A DNA stretch of 64,000 nucleotides from IMG/VR virus record IMGVR_UViG_3300045747_000054, positions 114,733-178,732 of that record. One strand, given 5' to 3'. The stretch's first letter is position 1. Every line of letters begins with the position of its first letter. This stretch comes from a virus. Shown in pieces: positions 1 to 6,310 of the stretch. The position numbers and the translations under genes are program-made. Below the pieces are notes generated by a model. The model saw only the letters and a list, made by a program, of their open reading frames with translations. It was not told where the DNA came from and did no database searches.

Positions 1-263
1 TCTTCTGACACTTCGGCTTCTTCCTGTGCAAGCTTCTTCATTCCTTCCTTTGAATCGGCTGCTGGTGGAGTGCCTGGTGGTGTTGCTGTTCCGACCGCTG
101 CTGCGGCACGGGAACCAACGTCGCCGCCTGATGGATCGGTCTGTGTAGATCCGCCAAGATCTACGACTTCTGCACCAATGGATGGCATTGGTTCTGAAGG
201 CGCAGCGGCTCTAGACTTTGCGAGTACGTCAGCGGCAGCTTCTGCTAATGTTCGAACTTTCAT
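1..263 (-). CDS. 22: Prohead core scaffold protein, gp22-like (partial, N-terminus)
   Basis: The gene starts at ATG 261-263 on the minus strand and runs off the left edge, so only about 87 codons are visible. The product begins MKVRTLAEAAADVLAKSRAA, then becomes Ala/Pro/Gly/Ser-rich, and turns Lys/Glu-rich near the edge (KEGMKKLAQEEAEVSE). In T4-like phages the gene directly after prohead protease 21 is 22, the scaffold core that is degraded by gp21. Position and low-complexity helical character fit that role, but no diagnostic motif is visible. A good Shine-Dalgarno (AAGGAG) and an exact late-promoter octamer lie just upstream. Identity rests mainly on synteny. Confidence 0.6.
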   Translation of the reverse strand, partial: MKVRTLAEAAADVLAKSRAAAPSEPMPSIGAEVVDLGGSTQTDPSGGDVGSRAAAAVGTATPPGTPPAADSKEGMKKLAQEEAEVSE

Positions 264-287
264 GAGTAAACTCCTTAGTTATATCTT

Positions 288-295
288 TATTTATA
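288..295 (-). promoter_or_regulatory. T4-type late promoter (TATAAATA) for gene 22
   Basis: The minus strand reads TATAAATA, a perfect match to the T4 late -10 octamer. It sits about 25 nt before the gp22-like start codon, in the short gap after gene 21. T4-like late promoters need only this element, read by a gp55-type sigma with a gp45 clamp. It probably gives extra transcription of the scaffold and the capsid genes beyond the edge. Confidence 0.75.
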
Positions 296-298
296 AAA

Positions 299-943
299 TT
301 ACAATTTTGAGATAAAATTCTCAAAAGCGCGTAGCTTGACTTCTTCCAGTTGCTTTGCTCTTGCTTTCTTAATGGTTTGCTGTAGGTAATTGACATCGGC
401 TTCTTTTACGATTCCGTTGTCCCACACCCATTCTTTGCCTTCCATTATTCCTTCAACAAACGCACCCGGTGCTGATGGGTCAGCTACAATATCTGCCGCT
501 GTGGCTAGATAGAAATCTTCCTGAACATGATTAATACCATTGATAGCCTTCAATGATCCCATTCCTCTTGATGATACTCCAAGCAATCCACCGCCTTCGA
601 TAATACCTTTTGCGATGCGACCCATTGGAGTATCAAGAATCTTTGCCTTACCTTCAAAAACGTTACCATTTTGTCTTAGGTTGGTGATTAGATGTGATAC
701 ACGCTCTAATCCAATTGCTGGTGTTTCTGGATGTCCAAGTTCTCCAAAAGCACGATTTTTGTTTACGTATTCTTCGTTATAACGCTTGACTTCTCTCTCA
801 AGAAGGTTACGAGCATATATTCTACCATTACGATTAGCCTTTTCGCTAACCAAAAATGGTCCCTGAATAAAGAGAGTCTTTACGCCACCGACATCTTCGG
901 TGAGATACTTGACTTCTTCAATTGTTTCTTTAATAAGCTTCAT
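299..943 (-). CDS. 21: Prohead core protease gp21
   Basis: This 214-residue serine protease of the T4 prohead protease family cuts scaffold and capsid proteins during head maturation. The catalytic His is in GELGHP (H71) and the Ser is in GVSSRGMGSL (S124/S125). The segment ADPSAPGAFV near residue 155 is also typical of T4 gp21. Length is close to T4 gp21 (about 212). The N-terminus (MKLIKETIEEV) contains an I-x-E site that could be self-cleaved, since the T4 enzyme prefers (I/L)-x-E. The gene lies between the basic internal-protein candidate and the scaffold gene, as in the T4 20-67-68-21-22 order. Confidence 0.95.
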   Translation of the reverse strand: MKLIKETIEEVKYLTEDVGGVKTLFIQGPFLVSEKANRNGRIYARNLLEREVKRYNEEYVNKNRAFGELGHPETPAIGLERVSHLITNLRQNGNVFEGKAKILDTPMGRIAKGIIEGGGLLGVSSRGMGSLKAINGINHVQEDFYLATAADIVADPSAPGAFVEGIMEGKEWVWDNGIVKEADVNYLQQTIKKARAKQLEEVKLRAFENFISKL

Positions 944-945
944 TT

Positions 946-1224
946 TTACCTTAACCCCATTGATGCTCTACGTTTCAACGATCTCTTTCTTTTTATCAAA
1001 GCGCGTGCCATCTTTGCTCTACGCTTAACTTTTGCTCTTCTCGCTCCACGCTTTCTATGCATTCTTTCGCTAGTACTCATTCTTATCAACTTTCCACCGC
1101 GAATCGTATAACCTTTTACACCAGAAACTTTCTTTCTTCTCTGTACTTTTCCGTTACGTATTCTCGCTCTGATAATACGAATTCTTTGTACCTCAGTGAG
1201 CAAGAACTCCTTGAACGTCTTCAT
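946..1224 (-). CDS. Small very basic capsid-internal protein candidate with capsid-targeting peptide
   Basis: This 92-residue protein begins MKTFKEFLLTE|V, closely resembling the capsid-targeting sequence of T4 internal proteins (MKTYQEFIAE|A in IPII). L-T-E matches the gp21 cleavage rule (L/I-x-E), so a mature product starting at V12 is predicted. The rest is overwhelmingly Arg/Lys (for example RARIRNGKVQRRKK and KRGARRAKVKRRAKMARALIK), with almost no acidic residues, which suits DNA binding inside the head. It lies beside gene 21, and its ATG overlaps the upstream stop by one base. Direct homology to a named protein is not recognised; packaging is inferred from the peptide and location. Confidence 0.8.
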   Translation of the reverse strand: MKTFKEFLLTEVQRIRIIRARIRNGKVQRRKKVSGVKGYTIRGGKLIRMSTSERMHRKRGARRAKVKRRAKMARALIKRKRSLKRRASMGLR

Positions 1225-1676
1225 TAGCCACCGACATATCTATTATCATTGTATTCAATGAACGCATTAGCATAACCAGCTTCTTTGTTAATAGTAATAA
1301 TTAGATCCAGTGTATCTAAGTTTGCAGCAGCATTGATCCACAATCCAAGTTCACCAGTAGGACCAGTTGCATTGTTCTGAACATATGCATCAAGAGTACC
1401 GGCATGTGATGTTCCGAAATTGTAAATCGGAGTATTTGCACTCGCCCCTGCCCAATACAACTGAGCGAATCCTGCAAGGTCTGATGCAAACTGAACCTGT
1501 GAGATACTCAACGAGCATACGTTGGAACTCTTTGATGTGTTCGCAAATGCAAGTGTGTTGGCTCTTACAATGGTTGTGTTGGAAGTTGTTGCTCCCGTGA
1601 AATATGCGGTAACTTTGACTCTGGCAGTCTGTCCGTTATCGAATATTACTTGTACTTCTGGTGCATTTGCTGCCAT
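1224..1676 (-). CDS. Conserved-looking virion protein of unknown function in the prohead cluster
   Basis: The product has 150 residues, begins MAANAPEVQVIFDNGQTA and is rich in Ala, Asn, Thr and beta-prone stretches. It has no transmembrane segment and no signal peptide. The composition (many TIVRANTLAFANTS-like runs) resembles phage surface beta-proteins, so a capsid decoration or head-associated protein is possible. It sits between two genes with internal-protein targeting peptides but lacks that peptide itself, so it is unlikely to follow the same packaging route. The stop overlaps the next start by one base. I do not recognise the family. Confidence 0.75.
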   Translation of the reverse strand: MAANAPEVQVIFDNGQTARVKVTAYFTGATTSNTTIVRANTLAFANTSKSSNVCSLSISQVQFASDLAGFAQLYWAGASANTPIYNFGTSHAGTLDAYVQNNATGPTGELGLWINAAANLDTLDLIITINKEAGYANAFIEYNDNRYVGG

Positions 1677-1688
1677 GTTAGTTTCCTA

Positions 1689-2159
1689 TTATATGGTTGT
1701 TGTAAAATCAACAACTTTCTTAAAATCTTGTGGAGAATTTCCCATCTGTCCTAAATTCTGCTTATTTCTCTTGTTCACCTTGCCGTGCAGATCGACAATA
1801 TTCTTTGCAGTCGATGGTTGTACAGTCGCAGTGGTTCCATTTGCAAACGTCACAATTCCAGGCTTATCCTTCTTCATGATTGCTCTTAAAGACTGGACAA
1901 TGGATTCATCAATCACAATTTGCAATGTATTTAGATCTTCTTTAACAATAGAACCATACCCTACTTTTCCACCAGACCCGGAATCTGGAAAGTATGGAAC
2001 ACTGACATCAAGGTTCATCTTGTCATTTCTGTAAAGAGCAACCTTGGCACCAGTAGGATAGTTACGAATACCCAAACGTCTCAATACAATCATAGCAGGA
2101 GGATCAGCCGCAGGGACTGCCTCATTTAATTCCTGAATGTATTGAGAGAATGTTTTCAT
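1689..2159 (-). CDS. Capsid-internal protein candidate with capsid-targeting peptide
   Basis: This is a 156-residue protein beginning MKTFSQYIQELNEAVPAADP. It aligns without gaps to the T4 internal-protein targeting peptide (MKTYQEFIAEA) and offers two gp21-type sites, I8-Q9-E10 and L11-N12-E13|A14. The remainder is a mixed alpha/beta soluble protein with a basic C-terminal third (HGKVNKRNKQNLGQ). A Gly/Ser-rich stretch lies near residue 60. No enzyme motif is visible. It lies between the 396-residue core protein and the 150-residue gene in the gene 68 position. Packaging and processing are inferences; a structural role in the prohead core is the alternative. Confidence 0.75.
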   Translation of the reverse strand: MKTFSQYIQELNEAVPAADPPAMIVLRRLGIRNYPTGAKVALYRNDKMNLDVSVPYFPDSGSGGKVGYGSIVKEDLNTLQIVIDESIVQSLRAIMKKDKPGIVTFANGTTATVQPSTAKNIVDLHGKVNKRNKQNLGQMGNSPQDFKKVVDFTTTI

Positions 2160-2162
2160 CTA

Positions 2163-3353
2163 TTATTCTTTTGGAAGCTTACCATTTGGACCATTGATAT
2201 TGCGATGCTTGGCAATGTCCTTCATTGCTCTTTGAGTTGATGCTGGAACCTTACCTCTTTTTGTAAGGTTTGTTGTTGTTCTCCAAGTTCCTCTTAGACC
2301 ACCAGATAGATCATTTTCTCCTTGGCGATATTTGCGAGTGCTCGGAGCATCCACAGCCTTGTCGGCAACATCAGTTCCTTTCTTACCCCACTTTCTTGCA
2401 ATCTTGTTTCTGAAACGATTGACTCTCTTTGAATCTTCCTTCGAAGCTTCATAGTCACTAGCAGTATTATGTAACGAACGAATAGCGTTTACGGCAGTCT
2501 TTAGAGAAACTTCATCAACCTTTTCTACTTCTTCATTTCTACGGAACGGACCAGCAGATGGTTTATATACACTGGTTGGATCTTCTAACTTAGAAGGTTT
2601 TGGTGAACTCTTTATTCTACTCTTAAAGATCTTTTCGTGATACGCCTTTTCTTTTTCGGCACCAGATTCACGATCATTACTAAAATGATCACTCCATTCT
2701 GGCTTTGCACCTTCATGCAGATCTTCTCTGTGATGCTCTTCCCAATGGGATGCAGCTTCATCACGAACACGCTTAGGGAACATTTCATGCCATTTGCCAA
2801 CGCCACTATATTCCTTATGATAGGATGCAGCAGCACGATCAGCATGATATCCCCAAAGCTTCTTTGCCTTTTCAGAGTCATAGACACCCTTGGCGTGCTT
2901 CTTCGCAAGATTCTTCATGATTGGTTCATGACTTGAACGGTGCAGGTGACTATCGTTATCTGCGTGAAGAACTAGTTCCTTCGCAGTGTCTGAAAGTTTG
3001 TGATATTCTTCGGATACTGTTTCTTCGTTTCTAGGATGATTCTTTTCCCAATTGGACTTTTCTTCTCTTCCCTTATTGAAACCATGAACAAAGGATTTCT
3101 TATGCTTTGAGTAGAGGTTGCTAATTTTGAATGCAGATTCGGCATCGTGATGACTATCGAATTCACGCCCTGCTCTAAATCCAGTTGCACGACCCCAATT
3201 GATACCTTCATCAACTCCAAAGATACCTTGTGCGAGTTCTTGCTTTCTTGATGCAAGTGCATCTGTGACCTTCTCCGCAACAACTGCATTGAAAGTGTCT
3301 ACGAAAGAATCTGCATCTTGCGCGTGTGCGAGTGTTACGAATTTAGTGGTCAT
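2163..3353 (-). CDS. Large prohead core protein: gp67-like N-terminus fused to a conserved phage domain
   Basis: The product has 396 residues. Residues 1-45 are paralogous to the whole small gene just upstream (26 of 45 positions identical, shared MTTKFV, VAEK, DAL and SRK), i.e. a gp67-type prohead-core signature. Residues about 119-212 (LSDTAKELVLHADNDSHLHR, KLWGYHADRAAASY, FPKRVRDEAASHW) match from memory a domain of unknown function found in many unrelated phages. The C-terminal 110 residues are strongly basic. It occupies the T4 gene 68 position between 67 and 21. It probably enters the prohead core and may be packaged; no catalytic motif is seen. Confidence 0.8.
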   Translation of the reverse strand: MTTKFVTLAHAQDADSFVDTFNAVVAEKVTDALASRKQELAQGIFGVDEGINWGRATGFRAGREFDSHHDAESAFKISNLYSKHKKSFVHGFNKGREEKSNWEKNHPRNEETVSEEYHKLSDTAKELVLHADNDSHLHRSSHEPIMKNLAKKHAKGVYDSEKAKKLWGYHADRAAASYHKEYSGVGKWHEMFPKRVRDEAASHWEEHHREDLHEGAKPEWSDHFSNDRESGAEKEKAYHEKIFKSRIKSSPKPSKLEDPTSVYKPSAGPFRRNEEVEKVDEVSLKTAVNAIRSLHNTASDYEASKEDSKRVNRFRNKIARKWGKKGTDVADKAVDAPSTRKYRQGENDLSGGLRGTWRTTTNLTKRGKVPASTQRAMKDIAKHRNINGPNGKLPKE

Positions 3354-3355
3354 TT

Positions 3356-3523
3356 TTATTCTTCTTCTGATTCTTGAACTGGAGAATTGAACATTGCGCG
3401 AGCAACATCAGCCTTGCGACTTTCTAGTGCATCAAATGCCTTTTCAGCAACGGCAGTTTCAAAGGCATCTCTAAATGATGATGCATCCTTGGTCTGTGCT
3501 AGTTCTACGAATTTAGTGGTCAT
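3356..3523 (-). CDS. 67: Small prohead core protein, gp67-like
   Basis: This 55-residue ORF starts at ATG 3521-3523 and stops at TAA 3356-3358, two bases before the next gene. The sequence MTTKFVELAQTKDASSFRDA continues to FDALESRKADVARAMF and ends in an acidic tail (QESEEE). T4 gp67 has the same plan: a short helix with an 'IDLIKEEKIAIARNF'-type segment followed by an acidic tail, and it directly follows portal gene 20. The function inferred from T4 is a prohead core component needed for correct head shape and cleaved by gp21. Confidence 0.8.
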   Translation of the reverse strand: MTTKFVELAQTKDASSFRDAFETAVAEKAFDALESRKADVARAMFNSPVQESEEE

Positions 3524-3544
3524 TTTCCTGTTCCTATAGTCTTG

Positions 3545-5149
3545 TTATTGCTGATTTCCGAACAATTTAGATACCTTTTTATTTATATCTTCTTTGTCGT
3601 CACCCTGCTTTCCTTGCCCACCACCATCAGGCTCTTCTTCTTCTGGAGTGCCCATTTCTGGTTGTGGTGCCATAGCAGCTTCTTCATCCATTTGCTCATT
3701 CATCTTTTCGATTTCATCTTCGTTCAATTGCAGGATGTTTTCCTGAACCCAACGCTTGGAATAGAATCTTCCGATGTATGGTTCAACCTGAACGAGAGTC
3801 TGCATTCTACCCTGTAGAAGTTCAGCTTCCTTGAGTTCTGTGAAGTTGTTGTCTTTGATGTAATCATAGTGAATTTGCTGCTTGAATTGATTCCATTCAT
3901 CCAATGTACAGACGCCCTTGAGGGCAAGCTGACGAGCCAGTAGTTCATCGAATAGAATGGAAAATCTTGAACGAAGCTTGTCTACGAACTTATCGAACTT
4001 GAGTTCATCGCGGGTGATTTCATTGGTGCGTCCCAACGAGAATCCAGTGCTTGCTTCAAGTCTCGAAATTGGCACATTGAGTGCCTTGTAAAGCTTCTTT
4101 TCGAAGTAAAATACGTCATCCATCTGACCGAGGTTTTGACCGGCAGGAAGTGTTGTGATTTCTGTAGACTTACCTTCACCACGGCGAGGCATCCAGAAAT
4201 CTTCCAACATCGACATGTGCTTGCGGTCATCACGTATTTCACCTGTGGAAGCATCATAGGTAAGCTTATTTCTAAACTTAGTCATGATGTCCTTGAGGTA
4301 TTGTTCTGCCTTCATCTTAGGCATGTTACCTACGTCAACGTAGAACACGCGACGTTCTGGTGCGCGAGAAACACGGTAGATAACGGTTGCATCTTCAACG
4401 AAGCGCAACTGATTCATAGGGCGTATTGCCTTATGAATGTATGAAAGTACTGTGGACTTTGCTGGATCATATAATCCAGAAGAAAGGTGAACTACAGAAT
4501 CATCTGATAGTTTAATACCACCTGCGTAGTTACCAAGAATCTGTGGAGACTGGACATTGTTGTTGACCATCTTCTCATTGTAGAGATAGAATGTTTCAAT
4601 CTTGTCAACGATATCAACACCATCTTTCTTGGACTTGTTAATATTACGAATCTTACGAATGCGGCGAGGATCAATATAGACTAGCTGTTGAATTCCTGCT
4701 CTTGGATTGTCGTTATCAATGACTACGTTATAGTATAGTCTGCCGTCAACATACCAACGACGGAAAATATCTGAACCAAAATTATTGAAATCTAGAAGTC
4801 TTTGAATTGTCGTGAACTCGTCACGAATCATTCCTTTGATTCTATCTGGAAGATCAAGACCATCTAGAACGATCTTTACAACATTGCCATGCTTATCATG
4901 GACAATTGCTTCGTTGATGATATCTTCCACAGCCTGTTCGATTTCTGGCTGCATTGCCATTGTGCGATACTTTGTGATTAGATCAACTTCGGTTCTGTAA
5001 GAACCATCCAGATCTACGTAAATTCCGTAGTGTGCGCCAGTCTGGATATTGATAGCACCATCTTCGACTTGTGGCGTTACGACTGATGGTAGAGTTTCTT
5101 CTTCATCATCCCTGACAAGCTTAAATCCGAATAACTTTAATTGAGCCAA
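3545..5149 (-). CDS. 20: Portal protein gp20
   Basis: This 534-residue T4-type portal vertex protein (T4 gp20 is 524) forms the dodecameric head entrance, nucleates head assembly and docks terminase and neck. Recognisable T4-family segments are YRTMAMQPEIEQAVEDIINE (about 62-81), YRVSRAPERRVFYVDVGN (about 257-274), DFWMPRRGEGKSTEI and TTLPAGQNLG. The C-terminal 60 residues are acidic and Gln/Gly-rich. The start chosen is TTG 5147-5149 (MAQLKLFG), 8 nt after a clear GGAG; no in-frame ATG gives a full-length protein. A strong hairpin lies upstream, between this gene and gene 19. Confidence 0.95.
   Translation of the reverse strand: MAQLKLFGFKLVRDDEEETLPSVVTPQVEDGAINIQTGAHYGIYVDLDGSYRTEVDLITKYRTMAMQPEIEQAVEDIINEAIVHDKHGNVVKIVLDGLDLPDRIKGMIRDEFTTIQRLLDFNNFGSDIFRRWYVDGRLYYNVVIDNDNPRAGIQQLVYIDPRRIRKIRNINKSKKDGVDIVDKIETFYLYNEKMVNNNVQSPQILGNYAGGIKLSDDSVVHLSSGLYDPAKSTVLSYIHKAIRPMNQLRFVEDATVIYRVSRAPERRVFYVDVGNMPKMKAEQYLKDIMTKFRNKLTYDASTGEIRDDRKHMSMLEDFWMPRRGEGKSTEITTLPAGQNLGQMDDVFYFEKKLYKALNVPISRLEASTGFSLGRTNEITRDELKFDKFVDKLRSRFSILFDELLARQLALKGVCTLDEWNQFKQQIHYDYIKDNNFTELKEAELLQGRMQTLVQVEPYIGRFYSKRWVQENILQLNEDEIEKMNEQMDEEAAMAPQPEMGTPEEEEPDGGGQGKQGDDKEDINKKVSKLFGNQQ
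3580..3587 (-). promoter_or_regulatory. T4-type late promoter (TATAAATA) inside the 3' end of gene 20
   Basis: The minus strand reads GATATAAATAAAAAG, an exact TATAAATA octamer within the last codons of the portal gene and 57 nt before the gp67-like ATG. It would boost expression of the prohead core genes 67 to 21. Confidence 0.6.
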
Positions 5150-5170
5150 AATAGTTTCTCCATATTATAT

Positions 5171-5198
5171 GGGGAGAGAACGAAAATGTTCTCTCCCC
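5171..5198 (-). terminator. Hairpin terminator between genes 19 and 20
   Basis: A perfect 11-bp stem, GGGGAGAGAAC paired with GTTCTCTCCCC, encloses a 6-nt loop immediately after gene 19 on the minus strand. The stem is GC-rich, but the downstream run is ATATAATATGG rather than a pure U-tract, so termination may be partial and allow read-through into gene 20. It could instead act as an RNA stabiliser or processing site. Confidence 0.6.
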
Positions 5199-5207
5199 TG
5201 CCAATCA

Positions 5208-5786
5208 TTAACCCAATAGACCGCGAACAACTCCACCCAATGCGGAGGTATTCTGCTGTGAAGTCCAGTACTGAACTGCGAGTGTTACTTGGAATTCTTC
5301 GATGGTATCGTTCTGACTCCAACTCAAATCAATTGGTTGAATATCAATTGGGAACATTCCAACGAAATCGTATGTCTTGATAACATCGCCTTTCTTGCCG
5401 TACTGAATTACAGTTGCGTTAACACCATACCCTCCATCTACCACTGCTGCGCTTGCTGCACGAACGTTGAATACTGGATCACTCATTCCGTTCATCCAAC
5501 GCTCAAATCCGTTACGAACAACGAAATCTTCGTCGTTCATAATAGAAATGTTCCACTCTTGAAAGGTTCTATTACCGGCTAGCTTGACTTCGCGACCGAA
5601 GTAGAATGCTGGTGTAAGACCAATAGTGGATCCCGGCAACTGCGCTGCATTACAGAAGAATGAAATCTTACGATTTACATCACCCTGTGCCGCAAAGCTT
5701 GGGAAGTTCATGCGAACTTCGAATAGATTAGGACGGGCACCGTCACCTACAATCTGTTGTCTAAAATCGTTAACGTTAAAGCTCAT
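5208..5786 (-). CDS. 19: Tail tube protein gp19
   Basis: This 192-residue tail tube subunit (T4 gp19 is 163) polymerises as hexameric rings inside the contractile sheath. It begins MSFNVNDFRQQIVGDGARPN; the segments AAQLPGSTIG and MFPIDIQPIDLSWSQNDTIE are typical of the family, the latter being the conserved C-terminal strand. The plus-strand gene at 59,786 (gp54) shares the same N-terminal MxFNxNDF signature and fold. Its ATG overlaps the stop of the upstream homing endonuclease by four bases (ATGA), so the two may be translationally coupled. Confidence 0.95.
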   Translation of the reverse strand: MSFNVNDFRQQIVGDGARPNLFEVRMNFPSFAAQGDVNRKISFFCNAAQLPGSTIGLTPAFYFGREVKLAGNRTFQEWNISIMNDEDFVVRNGFERWMNGMSDPVFNVRAASAAVVDGGYGVNATVIQYGKKGDVIKTYDFVGMFPIDIQPIDLSWSQNDTIEEFQVTLAVQYWTSQQNTSALGGVVRGLLG

Positions 5787-6307
5787 TTTAATAATTCTCC
5801 TGATATATTGGACTTTCTATTTGCCCAAATTTCTTTCATCTTGATACTCATTAAAGATGAATGTTGTGGACGTTTTATACCTTTTAAATACTCTCTAGGC
5901 TTTCCTTTTTGAGCAGCACTTATTTTCGCTCTAGTTTCCGCAGTATGAACTTTTCCTTTATGGGAAATAGACTTTTTCAAACGAGTAGCATCTGTATGAA
6001 CATATTTAGCAGCATCTGGTGATATAGAAATATTATCTGTTTTATTCAACCAATCAATATTTTGAACACACTTCATTCTTCTAAGAACTTTATGCTCCCA
6101 CTTTCTAGCCGAATTCACATTCGGAAAAATCTTTCTGACTTCTTGTATATCGGGAACACCATGATTTTTTATCATTTCCTTAACATACTTTGAACTAGAA
6201 AAATATGTCTTACATAATTCACTAGGATTACTTTTTTTAGAATAGCGAACACCGTAATAAAATTTACGGTGTTCTGACCAACCTATTAAGTATGTGTATG
6301 AAATCAT
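5783..6307 (-). CDS. Free-standing homing endonuclease (GIY-YIG-like with NUMOD3 tail)
   Basis: This 174-residue protein opens with YTYLIGWSEHRKFYYGVRYS, a variant of the GIY...YIG pattern in phage seg-type endonucleases. It continues with YFSSSKYVKEM and RKWEHKVLRRM, typical of a common phage homing-endonuclease family. Near residue 135, HTAETRAKISAAQKGKP is a NUMOD3 DNA-binding motif. It sits between sheath gene 18 and tube gene 19. The DNA is visibly more AT-rich than the flanks, and it overlaps gene 19 by four bases. It probably makes a double-strand break in uninvaded relatives near the 18/19 junction, spreading itself. No intron signature is evident. Confidence 0.85.
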   Translation of the reverse strand: MISYTYLIGWSEHRKFYYGVRYSKKSNPSELCKTYFSSSKYVKEMIKNHGVPDIQEVRKIFPNVNSARKWEHKVLRRMKCVQNIDWLNKTDNISISPDAAKYVHTDATRLKKSISHKGKVHTAETRAKISAAQKGKPREYLKGIKRPQHSSLMSIKMKEIWANRKSNISGELLK

Positions 6308-6310
6308 TTA

